A DNA stretch of 32,012 bases from Hofstenia miamia (taxonomy: Eukaryota > Xenacoelomorpha > Acoela > Hofsteniidae), in NCBI GenBank assembly GCA_900660155.1, contig CABFPE010000046.1:1326799-1358810 (forward strand). The letters are read 5' to 3'. The notes below the pieces were generated by a model. It made no database searches. It was not told the origin of the DNA and was given only the letters and a program-made list of their open reading frames with translations. Positions 18,966 through 27,385 of the stretch are shown here, piece after piece. The position numbers and the translations under genes are program-made. The first letter of the stretch is position 1. Each line of letters opens with the position of its first letter.

Positions 18966-21046
18966 CAAAACTTAATATATAATATAAGTACTTCATCTGA
19001 AACTCTAGATTTCTAGACACTTAATTTTTGCATTAGTTGTACATAAATTCCCCTGAGGAGGGGACAGCAGAACTTGAAATAATTACATGCCCTAATTTAG
19101 ATTCCGTAAGAAATCTATCACTGATACATTGCAAATGTGGTTATCTTAAATGCCTTGTTATTGCATTGAAGCCTTGCTACAATATACGTTTTTTCTTGTA
19201 TTATTTTATTCTGGTTTTCTTTGAAATACCGTCAATCTGTATGCAGAATAGTTGGGAGGCGAATATTGTTCTGGGTTTAGTGCTAAATTTCGCAGACCTA
19301 CTTATAATGTTTAATGAATTTGACGATGCAAATGTGTTTGTACAATCGAAAAGTCCTTAACAATCACTTTTTACCTCTAAGTGTTTGAAACTTTTGTCAA
19401 GAATAATTTCGAAACTGAGATTTGATGATGGATAGTCAATGTAATATTGACTCTAATAGCACACCAAGAGACAGGGATGGATGAGTCATGATCAAATACT
19501 TCAACTTTAATTTTTTTGTAGGACATGTACCTGTAAGTTCATTATATCCTTATTGAACTATTTCAGACAAGATTGATTTTATTTAAAAATGGCAGCCATT
19601 GAATTCGAAACTAACTCATCTCTCAAGCAGAATTTGCATTAAATGAGCTCAAATTGTAGCATTAAATGATATTAGAATGTTTAATAGATATGTTTGCAGT
19701 TAAATATTCCAAAATGTCAATTCCTTAGTATTAGTTCGACTCAGAGCCATTTGAAAATTGAAAGTAGACTTAAGAGCTTTCCACCCAAATACATAACCTC
19801 TTCTTTTCACTAGAACAATGATTATCAAATTTTTTCCATGCTAGAATACACTCAGGCTTCACACATTTTAGTGAATCAAAAATATATATTTTGATTTAAT
19901 TTCTGATAACTTAATTTCTTAAGAGTGAATTGATATGTTACAACATCAGTTCATAGCACACTAGTGTCCAGTGGCACAGTGGTTTGATAATCCTGCTGCG
20001 TACCCGTGCGTTCAGCTTGCCAAACAGAACCTTTCAATGAGGTTCGTTTTAGTTTGATAATTTCTTTAAAAACCTTGGTTCCCACAGAATTTTTTTACAT
20101 CGTTGTTTCCATTCATTTAATAAACATTTATAAATTAAGACTATAGGAAAGATAGAAACGTCTATTTAATATGACACAAGGAGAAAGGCTGAACAATAAA
20201 TTTTAATTTGTTTAGATAAGGCTTGTTGCATGGCCAATGCAGTGCTCTGGCTCGGCTCGGTTCGTTGACTAATCTGAAAATAATTATAAATCAATAGACC
20301 TATTGAACTTCAAGCAAATGGTTTTACGAATTAAAATCCTCGAACAATAATACGAGACTACCCTAGATGACGTTTATTATTTTGCATGCCATCTTTTATA
20401 TAAGAATCCAAATTTTGATTAAATACTACGTGAGCTGCTAAATATCGAAATTTTTCCTTATACAAAAAATTTACAGACTTGCATCTAATGCATTAATTAT
20501 CCATCAAACTGTCGTGGTCTGCGACCCCCATATCATGCAGTAATATAATATGTAATTTTTTATTTTTTTGCCACTTTCTGTTGTTAAAAATACTAGCTAA
20601 AGCAATTAAGCGTTAAGAAATTTCAAACCAATTGATGAATTCAAGAAATTACGTTCAGTGAAATACCACAAAAGTTTCCACTGGCCTCTATGTATTCTAT
20701 GGTTAAAATTATATAAAATCATTTACTTTTGATTTAATAATTGTTTAAGATGTTATATTATGTATATTAATTATTTAGTAATTGTTTATAATTCTAGTTG
20801 CTTCGTAGAGTAGAAAAAACCAAAACTGAAGGCACCATGGATGAATTTATACAAGCACGTGAAGCTAGGAATAAAGCAGAACAGCTAAAAGAAAAAAAAC
20901 TTAAGCAACAGCAAGCAATTGAAATGAAGCAGGAAATTGAACGTCAGAAAGAAATGAAAGATCTTAGAAACTATGTGTCACTTAACAATCCAGATAAGAT
21001 GTCATCCAATAAGGACACAGGATATGATAGTGATGATTTTATGTAG
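9560..21046 (+). CDS. CCDC25: CCDC25, coiled-coil domain-containing protein 25 (three coding exons)
   Basis: The coding sequence joins 9560-9802, 18763-18903 and 20798-21046, giving 210 residues against about 208 in human CCDC25. Residues 1-125 or so form the NFACT-R/DUF814-type domain, with [33 protein letters not shown] and [14 protein letters not shown] all recognisable. Residues 146-190 are a Lys/Glu/Gln-rich coiled coil. The tail ends MSSNKD and DSDDFM, as in vertebrate orthologues (human DSDEFM). The family includes yeast Jlp2. The domain is shared with the NEMF/Rqc2 proteins of ribosome quality control, and human CCDC25 has also been reported as a membrane sensor of extracellular DNA. 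The exact role in this animal is not shown by the sequence. Both introns are phase 0 with GT-AG ends. No frameshift or premature stop is seen, so the gene looks functional. Confidence 0.95.
9803..11463 (+). other. CCDC25 intron 1, first part
   Basis: This is non-coding intron. Around 10354-10410 the motif CAGGT recurs (CAGGTCAGGTCAGGT, then CAGGTCCAGG), and CAGGT words appear again at 11410-11452. They may be the worn ends of a repeat, but no matched termini or target duplication were found. Confidence 0.7.
11464..11900. mobile_element. hAT-like non-autonomous element, 421 bp, perfect 8-bp TSD
   Basis: CTGTAGAT at 11464-11471 is repeated exactly at 11893-11900. The enclosed element begins TAGCGTTCTGCGGCCAAGG and ends with the complement of TAATGCTCTAAGGCCATGG, a 19-bp imperfect inverted repeat (13 matches). 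The 8-bp duplication and TA-starting ends fit hAT elements of the Ac/Tam3 style. Inside each end the words GGCCGTAGC, TTAGCCGGCC and GGTCGTAGCC recur, giving GC-rich subterminal arrays. No ORF is present. It lies inside CCDC25 intron 1. Confidence 0.85.
11901..12946 (+). other. CCDC25 intron 1, no further feature
   Basis: Nothing coding or repetitive could be recognised beyond AT-rich intronic sequence. Confidence 0.6.
12947..13309 (-). CDS. uncharacterised antisense ORF, two hydrophobic segments
   Basis: This is a 120-codon open frame on the strand opposite CCDC25, inside its first intron. Residues 1-3 are MMT; the second in-frame ATG, at residue 4 (MEIQNF), sits in the strong context ACCATGG. 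Hydrophobic stretches near residues 8-34 and 72-92 could be membrane spans. The stop overlaps AATAAA, and further AATAAA-like words follow. I recognise no family. By a rough stop-codon estimate an ORF this long has a fair chance of arising randomly in AT-rich DNA of this size, so it is a candidate only. It could be a nested intronless gene, a transposon relic or chance. Confidence 0.2.
   Translation of the reverse strand: MMTMEIQNFLLFCTDAIGIYDVLVSLYLLKFLILHFRQWFKNRKRPTLYNVIPNLRITKYGYRISYLGTYRIVDALGFLSLLFLMFEDVYLHKGLANTCLHTHFPGFFYHANVHTSRKNK
13310..15008 (+). other. CCDC25 intron 1, no recognised feature
   Basis: AT-rich intron with no element ends, RNA gene or coding signal that I can support. 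Confidence 0.6.
15009..15095. repeat. perfect two-copy tandem duplication, 44-bp period
   Basis: A 43-bp unit starting CTAACAGCTTTGAACATC and ending CAGTAGTTCTGC is present twice without a mismatch, at 15009-15051 and 15053-15095. Its perfection suggests a recent duplication. Confidence 0.95.
15607..15634. repeat. perfect 10-bp hairpin
   Basis: ATGGACCACG and CGTGGTCCAT flank an 8-nt loop. With a one-base bulge the stem extends through ATTAAT on both sides. It is GC-rich within AT-rich intron. Confidence 0.8.
15730..15988. mobile_element. hAT-like MITE, about 259 bp
   Basis: The left end, CAGTGGCGCTTTTAGGGGGC, is a typical hAT terminus. The right end, CCTATACGCGCCCTTTG, is its imperfect inverted complement. 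Inside, GGGGGC-type runs on the left mirror GCCCCCTCC on the right. The flanks (AGTAGTAA and ACGTGTAA) match at only 5 of 8 positions, so the target duplication is decayed or the boundary is slightly off. There is no coding capacity. Confidence 0.7.
15989..17159 (+). other. CCDC25 intron 1, probably including gypsy-derived sequence
   Basis: Short open frames occur on both strands (for example 16493-16720 on plus and 16656-16871 on minus), but no domain could be recognised. Sequence next to 17160 may continue the Ty3/gypsy remnant. No LTR was found. Confidence 0.4.
17160..17948 (-). pseudogene. Ty3/gypsy LTR-retrotransposon pol fragment (RT end and RNase H)
   Basis: On the minus strand, about 17910-17745 reads like the end of a Ty3/gypsy reverse transcriptase: a leucine-rich [12 protein letters not shown] followed by [17 protein letters not shown], the usual 'L-KCEF---EV-YLG' region. 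At 17645-17598, in another frame, [16 protein letters not shown] matches the connection to RNase H. At 17269-17175, in a third context, [10 protein letters not shown] and NIADTLSRF match the RNase H terminus (ADALSR motif). Frame changes and stops between these blocks show a dead copy. No gag, integrase, envelope or LTR was recognised, and catalytic YxDD is not clearly preserved. Confidence 0.7.
17949..18496 (+). other. CCDC25 intron 1, no recognised feature
   Basis: Nothing could be identified; it may include the worn 5' part of the gypsy fragment. Confidence 0.5.
18497..18726. mobile_element. short TIR element (MITE) abutting CCDC25 exon 2
   Basis: The left end TGAGGAGCTGCTACCCAAA and the complement of the right end, TGAGGAGCTGAGACCCAGA, match at 16 of 19 positions, so a clear terminal inverted repeat bounds about 230 bp with no ORF. 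A convincing target duplication was not found, so the superfamily is unassigned. The element ends only 36 bp before the exon 2 acceptor at 18761-18762. Confidence 0.7.
18763..18903 (+). CDS. CCDC25: CCDC25 coding exon 2
   Basis: This exon carries residues 82-128, from [14 protein letters not shown] to VKKDRE, completing the NFACT-R domain. The acceptor is TTCAATTCTAG|GG and the donor GAG|GTGTGT. The length of 141 nt keeps the frame. An (AT)n microsatellite begins 30 nt after the donor, and a TIR element ends 36 nt before the acceptor. Confidence 0.95.
18904..20029 (+). other. CCDC25 intron 2, first part
   Basis: It contains an (AT)n array at 18933-18962. A frame open from 19037 to 19360 begins without an ATG and has no recognisable domain. 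Around 19969-19983 the words CAGTGGCACAGTGG resemble a tRNA-type A box, but no convincing B box follows. Confidence 0.7.
18933..18962. repeat. (AT)n microsatellite in intron 2
   Basis: About fifteen AT units begin 30 nt downstream of the exon 2 donor. Length polymorphism here could be used as a marker. Confidence 0.95.
20030..20276 (+). mobile_element. partial hAT MITE, same family as the one at 26649-26972
   Basis: Several blocks match the minus strand of the element at 26649-26972 in the same order: TTCAATGAGG-TCGTTTTAG near 20033, ATTTAATAAACATTT near 20116, GGCTTGTTG near 20220, and the terminus CGGTTCGTTGACTAATCTG ending at 20276, which matches the other copy's end at 16 of 19 bases. 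The right terminus is clear. The left terminus is missing or too diverged, and no target duplication is visible. Confidence 0.6.
20277..20797 (+). other. CCDC25 intron 2, last part
   Basis: Plain AT-rich intron leading to the exon 3 acceptor. No other feature is seen. Confidence 0.7.
20798..21046 (+). CDS. CCDC25: CCDC25 coding exon 3 (terminal)
   Basis: This exon carries residues 129-210, starting LLRRVEKTK after the acceptor TTATAATTCTAG and ending at TAG. It encodes the coiled coil and the acidic tail. The first codon is TTG inside the spliced message, not an initiation codon. Confidence 0.95.
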   Translation: MLRRVEKTKTEGTMDEFIQAREARNKAEQLKEKKLKQQQAIEMKQEIERQKEMKDLRNYVSLNNPDKMSSNKDTGYDSDDFM

Positions 21047-21313
21047 TTTCTTTTAGTAAAAAGTTTTAAGTGTTAATTTTTGGTGTATTGCTAGCATTGG
21101 AAACATTGTGGCAATTACATAATATATCAAAAAGCTATTGTTAGGTTATATAGAACTACAATTTACTCATCGTATCTTATCTATACTAGGAAATATGCGA
21201 TTTATACACTTGGTTTGTTGAATCTTATTAAATAATAATTTTTAGCAAAACTCAATCCTCGTTACTCCATATAAAAGTGACATGTTCTTTGATGATTTTA
21301 TGTTGAGAAATAT

Positions 21314-21319
21314 AATAAA
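21314..21319 (+). terminator. candidate CCDC25 polyadenylation signal
   Basis: AATAAA lies 268 nt after the stop codon and is followed by T-rich sequence. Another occurs about 150 nt further on (near 21469). Either could serve, and the sequence alone does not decide. Confidence 0.5.
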
Positions 21320-22014
21320 TATACATCATTTATTTGCTTTATATTTACTACTACATTTTTCTAAAAATATATCTGCAGTTTTCTGTTTGAGAATTTTATG
21401 TCTAATTTTGAAATGCATCTTCATTTAATTTTCACCAAGCAAAAGTGGAAAATGGGCAAACATTCTAAAATAAAATATGCGGTAATTTATTTAAGAAACT
21501 GATTTTATTATAATTAAGTAAAGCTGATCTTTAAGTAATCCTTTCTTAATCGTTAAAACTGTCAAAGACAATTTTTTAGCTGAAAAAGCCAGTATCATTA
21601 TTTTACAAATAATTTCCGTTAAATTTACTAGGTTTCTATCCAACATTAAATCGAATTTGCTTATAAATTTCGTTAGTTTGAACCATCATATTTGTGGCGA
21701 AAATTATATTAGTGAATTGTAAGACATTTTTTCGGCTGAATATGTTGTAGTTGTGCACAATTGAATTTTTGCAAATACTGTTGGACTGATATTTGGCATT
21801 GTAAAAATGACTGTATTCAGCAAATTGCTTTTCTCAATTTTACATTGAGCATAATACTGAACTGCACATTCTTCCTAGAAGTCAAAACACTAAGTCATTG
21901 TATGTTTGGATCATAGAATGTTTGTGGGTACTTAATTTGTCAATTAGTTCCAAATCAACATTATAGCGCCAGCTACAAACTGGTCTTTTTATTGTGTATA
22001 TTCTGCAGCAAATT
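21320..22014. other. intergenic DNA between CCDC25 and the transposon nest
   Basis: No coding or repeat signal could be recognised. Confidence 0.6.
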
Positions 22015-22290
22015 TTTTAATTTTGTACGAAAATAATGGTTAAGTCAAGTGCAAACACCAAATCTAACATTGCTTTTTTGAATAAACCATGGATAACTGA
22101 AATTTGCAAAGTATTGATTCGCGAAAAATTTTATGAGTTCCTGAACCAGCAAGAATTTTGCCGCATATAAAAAGCCTAGAAATCTCGTAAGGCATTCAAC
22201 GAATTCATTATATATGAATATGCGCGCCTTTCCAATAAACGTTTAAAATGGAAGCTAATGCAAGAAATCGCAAATTTCAGTAGAAGTCGC
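22015..22290 (+). mobile_element. LINE copy A, part 1 (linker before RT)
   Basis: The sequence from AAAATAATGGTTAAG onward matches LINE copy C at 29072-29350 along its length (shared NKPW-TE-C, then RKA-NE and KWKLMQEI in translation). This is the stretch between endonuclease and reverse transcriptase in non-LTR elements. Frameshifts and stops break it. The endonuclease is absent, so the copy is 5'-truncated. Confidence 0.7.
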
Positions 22291-23097
22291 TTAATAACAC
22301 TCCGATTTTTAACAAGTTTCTTTTAATGGCAGCACAAACGCGACGTCAGTCGTCAGCCAATAGTAATTTAATACGGTTATTGACAACTTGTTTAGAAACA
22401 ATCTCCGTTTAATAACAACCAATAATAGGTCAATTAAGTCTCTTCAAAGTCGGTTAATAGTAACTTTCGTATTAATAATAAATTCCTCTTTAACAGTCCA
22501 GAAGTAATGCATCTTGTGTGCCAATTTGATTTAAACTATAACGACTTATATCTATTATTAAAGATCCGATACCAAATAGTGCATTTAATATATTTGGATG
22601 ACTTTCTAAATTAATATTAGTTTGGCATCTGTCTAAAAATGCTATATTTTGATGATTTTATATTATACATTATAGCATTCTTCTTTTCCTTTCTCTTTGA
22701 TATATTATAGCTAGATAAAGATGGTGTCGAATTTCATGCACATGTTGCGAATAGGGAAGCGGGCACTACACTACAATAGAATGTTGCACCGAAAATTAGG
22801 GCTATCACTAAAAAGCCAATCACGATATTTCTATTATTACTCAAGAAAACTACTCTAATCGATGCCGCCACTTTAAAAAGATTTATCCCTTAAACAGGTT
22901 AACTTTAACTAGGTTTTAAAATAGAGCAGAAAAGCTATTTAATAGGTTGAAAAACGTTTCAAATAGAAACACATAAAGCAGTACTTCAAAATGCCTAAAA
23001 CCCCATTTTAAACATAATATTAATGTCCCAAACCACACACAAATTCTCCGAAATTCATTAAACAAAAATTGGCCATTTTCAAAAGATAATCATGGAA
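22291..23097. other. unclassified sequence interrupting LINE copy A
   Basis: Homology to copy C stops near 22290 and resumes near 23098. The intervening DNA has recurrent TTAATAA words (CGCTTAATAACA, CGTTTAATAACA, CGGTTAATAGTA) at 22290-22480, suggesting an inserted repeat, but its ends could not be defined. Confidence 0.4.
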
Positions 23098-23760
23098 TTC
23101 AAGTTCTGAAAAATAGAGAGCATAATTTGATTCATAGCTTGTTTAGATTTCAAAAGCATTTGATTCGATTGATCACAACATATTAATTGAAAAACTATCT
23201 TACTAAGGATTTACTTATGATAGTAAGCAATTGATAACTGGTTACCTCAACAAAAGACTCCAGAGAGATAAATTAAACGATATTTTTTCTGAACGGTTAC
23301 CGGTTTACATTGGGGTGCCTCAAGGAACGATTCTAGGTCCTCTTTGTATTTGTGTAAATGACATGTGGTCAAAAACTAATTGCAATCTAATTCAATATGC
23401 TAATGACACCTTCATCTTCGGGGATAATACATCAATGCGCCCAGCAGCGGAATCAATAGAATTCAATTGCAAGAAATTGTCAAAATATTTTTTATTGCAA
23501 GAGTTGATGATTGATAAAACCTACACCGAATTTTGTATTTTGCAGCCTAATATAAGTAATTACTATGATTCCAAAGTGACTGAAAAAAAATATTTATTTA
23601 CCCATTGTAGACACTTTCAAGTACTTAGGCGTAAGCACTGACTGAAAGCATCAATTTAATAGTAAAAAATTAGCTATAGGTTTAAAAAGTATGGCACTAG
23701 TAGTTGAGCAGTTACCATCATATGCGTTTATCATAAGCCACCTTTATTATATTTGTGACC
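23098..23760 (+). pseudogene. LINE copy A, part 2: reverse transcriptase (CR1/L2/Jockey-like)
   Basis: The longest open part is 23231-23641. Translation shows FDSIDHN upstream, then ITGYLNKRLQRDKLN, GVPQGTILGPL (the conserved VPQG block) and QYANDTFIFGDN, where the catalytic YADD box reads YAND, a loss of one metal-binding aspartate. Downstream, TEFCILQPN is the usual post-catalytic block. A stop upstream and the YAND change show it is dead. It is highly similar to copy C. The homology breaks at about 23760 and continues at 25481. Confidence 0.8.
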
Positions 23761-25480
23761 CGATATGAAGTTCTTAAAGCTATAGCTAAGCTTAAGGCAA
23801 CAAATCAAGCGGACCTTCCGAAATGCCGGCATGGTGTATTAAAGATTATGCAAAATTCATCGTTAGTCCTTTAGGTCACATCAATCACTGCATAAAACTA
23901 AATACTTTTCCATCAATATTGAAATTTGCTAATGTTACTCCCATATATATAAAAGATGTTGCAATTGTCGGCCCATATCATTTATCTCGCCTTTTGCAAA
24001 AATTTTCGAAAAACTAATATTTGATCAAAATTAGTTATCTATAGAAACTCCATTCTTTCGAATACTCAATTCGGTCACTCCACCTCTAATCCCTTACTTT
24101 ACGCTACTGAAAATTGGAGATCTTATCTTGATAATAACCTTTTTGTCACAATTGCTTCTGTCGACTTGTCCAAAGCATTTTACTCCTTTGATTAAAAGCA
24201 TTTGACTCCTTTGATAATCAGATTCTTCTTAGAAAACTAGAATACATTGGTTTCGATACTAATAGTATAAATTTAATAAGATCCTACGTAAGTGATCGAT
24301 TTCAAAGAGTCAAAATAAATGGCATATTTTCAAACTGGGGTACAACTTACAAAGGTGTTCCACAAGGTACGATTTTAGGACCTCTGTTATTTTCGTTGTA
24401 TATTAATGATTTAAATTGCAGTTTAAGCAATGATTGTGGAATGGACAGTATGCTGACGATACATGTATGACGACAAATAAGATTATCTAACAGAAACGTC
24501 AATTAATAAATTAGAAAAAAATCTATCTCAATTGCTAAGATACTTCAATATTCTTAATTTAACTGTAAATCCCACTAAAACAGAATTCTGTGTTATGTCT
24601 CCATTTAATAAAGATCATCGATCACATATTTTAAATTTTTCGGGGTCAAAAATTGCTCAAGTTGAAACTTTCAAATATCTTGGAGTAACAATTGATAATA
24701 AATTAAACTATTCAAATCACATACGCATAATACTACGAAAAATGGCAATGGGAATTAAAACTATTTCACTTGTAGTAAATTTTATAAATGCAAAAATGAA
24801 ATTAATGTTAGTTAACTCTAGTATTAAGTCATTACAAATACTGTAATATCTTATTTAATAACATAAACCACTCATTAATAAATAAAATTGATTCAAAAAT
24901 CAAATGGGCAGCTAAAGTTTATGACGAAAATTATTCTACTACGAATGAAAAACGTTTATATTGTATTAATGATGCTTTATATTTCATAAGATACTTTTCA
25001 TTAATAAAATTTTGGGATATCTCAAACCAGCGCTCACCTTATAGTAAACGCAATTTCATCTATAAGCGTTTTCAACTTGTCATTTGAGGACATCCAAATT
25101 CTGTAAAGTGAAGTTCAAGAAGCATTTTCTTAAAAATTCATTTTTAAACTCAGCAGTTGATCTATGGAATAACTTACCAACTGAAATATAGCGAATTAAA
25201 TTTAAAAATCAAATTAATAACTACCTCCATAAACAATGTATCCCTAAAATTGGTTCTACCTCATGGAAAGGATTCCAGTTTTTTAAAAGATATCATTAAT
25301 TAGCAATAAACTGGGTAAACTGATAATTCTGAATCCATGTTTTTTGTTATTGTTTTTATAGTTTTGTGTATTTTATGTTGTTATTGACGCATTAACTGTA
25401 GTATTAACAGCTTTTGTTGAAGTGTATAATTATGCCAATGTACTACAATTAATAAGAAATTCTATTTTATTCTATTATAG
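23761..25480 (+). mobile_element. LINE copy B, 5'-truncated non-LTR retrotransposon inside copy A
   Basis: It starts in the linker just before RT (KAIAKLKATNQA-like, aligned to copy C 29555-29600). RT blocks follow in broken frames: SVDLSKAF near 24160, YKGVPQGTILGPLLFSLYIND at 24350-24410, and an intact YADD at about 24447-24460. The frame at 24532-24846 reads TKTEFCVMSP and FKYLGVTIDNKLNYS. Near 25140-25230 the C-terminal block SFLNSAVDLWNNLP is readable. A 23-bp tandem duplication at 24172-24217 shifts the frame in catalytic motif A. The 3' end finishes in ATTCTATTTTATTCTATTAT, a short tandem repeat in place of a poly(A) tail. Confidence 0.8.
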
Positions 25481-25573
25481 AAACATTTTATTTACTGACC
25501 TAAGCGAAGTGCTTTATAAAAAACTGGATATTCAATTAAGATGGAGATGGGCATTAAATATCACAACGAAAAC
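25481..25573 (+). mobile_element. LINE copy A, part 3 (after the copy B insertion)
   Basis: This matches copy C at 30560-30640 almost base for base (ACATTTTATTTACTGACC, AAGCGAAGTGCTTTATAAA, GATATTCAATTA). In copy C this block directly follows the sequence that ends copy A part 2. The simplest reading is one element split by copy B. It is then cut off, probably by later events. Confidence 0.7.
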
Positions 25574-25703
25574 GTTTTGATTATTCAACCTCGAATGTGT
25601 GTAATTATCAGGTTAGCTATAAGACAATAGAAAGTAAAACAATCATGTACTAATTAATTGATTGAAAGACACACAAAATGATTAAAAGTCAAAATCACTA
25701 CTG

Positions 25704-27077
25704 TCATAAAAGAAGAGTTCTTACAAGAACCACGGCTGACCAGTAAATGGAATTGAATTTGTTGCTTTCAGGATTCACATGCATGTAGAAATTTCTTAGG
25801 TGTTCCCGGGTGATTTTGTATATAGCAAGCTCAACCAATCTCACTAGCTTCTCCTCTCTATACCTCACCAAAGTCTTTCCTTCCGATGAAGCTGCTTCGA
25901 AGTCGTTTCCGGAATTAGATGCTCTCAATTGTGATTTAATGAATTTGATCACATTGAAGCAACCCTCCATAGAATTGAGCTCAGGACTATACGCTGCATC
26001 AAAGCGCTTGATGATATGATTCTCTCGAACATTTGTGAAGTTTGAAACTTTTCTATGAGATGGCGCATTGTCCAAGTAGATGGTTGCATTTTACTCTCCA
26101 AGTTTCGTGCTTAACTCCGTGAAAAAAATCAACAAACGCTTCCTTACAGCTTCCAACAACGCTTTTCCAGTGAACCACTTGGGTGTCATCAACAGCTAAG
26201 GAGTATATTGATATTTTTCCCTCGTGAATTGTGTAATCTACGATAGGCCCTCTGTCCTTTGGGTGATCGACCAATATTTCTTTTTGTGAATAGATTGAAA
26301 TTCGATTCATCCACGTGAACACGATAGCAATGATCTTCCAGATAGTATCCAGCAAACTCCTTCCGCTTCTCAATGCTTTCAGGTGTATTCTTGCCGATTG
26401 GTTCAGGTCAAATCATTTTTGTTGTTATAGCTTCGCAATAGTCTGCGTTGAAATGACATTGCCTATGGAACTCGCCAACACCTTTAATGTCGCATCATTG
26501 TGATCCTCCAAATAGTGCCGCAAGCGTTGCTTGATGTCTTGATTTACTTTCGTGCAGGTTAACCTTTTACCACCTCTCGGTTTCGTTGTTGGTCGTTGAC
26601 GTTTGAGGATGTTGTACGCTGTTCTCTTGCCAATACCCAACTGTTGAGCAGACTTCTCAACGAGCAGAGCATTTGATATACAACAAGCCCAAAATGAGCC
26701 TTTATTAAGCCGATCCAATTTATAGTTCTGCTTTTACTTTGCGTATGCAGATTTTTCGCATTTTTTTGTTCAATATGCCTTTTTTATAATCATATTTTAA
26801 AATGTTTATTAAATAATTAGGAAGAGCTATTTAAAAATTTCTGAGAATGCAGTATTTTTTGAAAAAATATCGAGCTAAAACGAGCCTCATTGAACGGTTG
26901 TATGTGGCGAGCCGAAGATACTCAGAAGTAAAGCGAGCCGAACTTAAAAATGTCGGCTCGTTGACAAGTCTGCTGTTGAACAAGGCCAATGGGATCTCCT
27001 CCAGCTTCTTCTTCATCTAAAATAAGTTGTTAGTGTTCTTCTGAGGTCTTCTTGTACGTATTTCGTCTTGGTGCCAT
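25704..27077 (-). pseudogene. Tc1/mariner (IS630-type, DD34E) transposase pseudogene, interrupted by a MITE
   Basis: Read on minus, it begins with ATG at 27077 (MAPRRNTYKKTSEEH, then a stop), continues to 26981, is interrupted by the 324-bp element at 26649-26972, and resumes at 26640 with LGIGKRTAYNILKR, the DNA-binding helix-turn-helix. At about 26320-26230 the first catalytic block reads HVDESNFNLFTKRNIGRS. A frameshift near 26210 leads to VDDTQVVHWKS. From 26075 MDNAPSHR gives the second Asp, and YSPELNSMEGCF supplies the Glu 34 residues later, hence DD34E. Stops, at least three frame changes and the insertion make it inactive. Terminal inverted repeats were not found. Confidence 0.8.
26641..26980 (-). 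mobile_element. hAT MITE, 324 bp, inserted in the transposase pseudogene
   Basis: CTGTTGAG (26641-26648) and CTGTTGAA (26973-26980) form an 8-bp target duplication with one mismatch. The element between them begins CAGACTTCTCAACGAGCAGA and ends with the complement of CAGACTTGTCAACGAGCCGA, matching at 18 of 20. The CAG start and 8-bp duplication fit hAT. GGCTCG/CGAGCC words recur inside the right half. Skipping the element and one duplication restores reading continuity of the transposase at the LVQQ/QQLGIG junction. A related copy is in CCDC25 intron 2. Confidence 0.85.
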
Positions 27078-27297
27078 CTCGTCTTATGATGCTGGTTGTA
27101 AATGAATTAATAAATTTGACAAACAATCAACTGGTTTGCGACTTACATGGCATCTGAAAGAAAAGTGACGAAAAAATCGTTTCGATTAGTCTATCAAATG
27201 AAATATCATGGCACGATGGGAAATGTTCCACACCCGATCAGACATTGCTTTCTATTAAATAACAGCAATTTGCTAAACTAATAAATGTGCCGATTTT
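27078..27297. other. flank of the Tc1/mariner pseudogene
   Basis: This should contain the 5' end of that element, but no inverted repeat matching the other side was recognised. Confidence 0.4.
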
Positions 27298-27385
27298 GGC
27301 GTTCCCATTATGCCAATTTGGTGATCCCATTTTGCCAATTTGGTGTTCCTATTGTGCCAATTTGGTATTCCCGTTTTGCCAATTT
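27298..27385. repeat. 22-bp minisatellite, four copies
   Basis: Four consecutive 22-bp units of the form GGTGTTCCCATTTTGCCAAT plus TT differ by one to four bases each. A partial unit (TGTGCCGATTTT) precedes them. The unit is not a multiple of three, so the peptide that can be read across it is not evidence of coding. Confidence 0.95.

Noticed and set aside
19037..19360. 107-codon open frame in CCDC25 intron 2
   Set aside because: It opens with TTG, has no early in-frame ATG and shows no domain. It could only be an alternative exon, for which there is no evidence.
19969..20029. tRNA or tRNA-derived SINE head (TGGCACAGTGG)
   Set aside because: The A-box-like word is good, but no clear B box or cloverleaf could be drawn, so no RNA gene is called.
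25810..26503. Plus-strand open frames over the Tc1/mariner pseudogene
   Set aside because: They are antisense shadows of the minus-strand transposase.
26425..26718. Open frame starting MDRLNKGSFW that seems to give the transposase N-terminus
   Set aside because: Its first part comes from the inserted hAT MITE; the true transposase N-terminus is at 27077-26981.
25600..26760. Possible terminal inverted repeat AAAGTAAAA near 25631 and 26735 for the mariner
   Set aside because: Only nine AT-rich bases match, and the right-hand site lies inside the later hAT insertion, so it cannot be the mariner's end.
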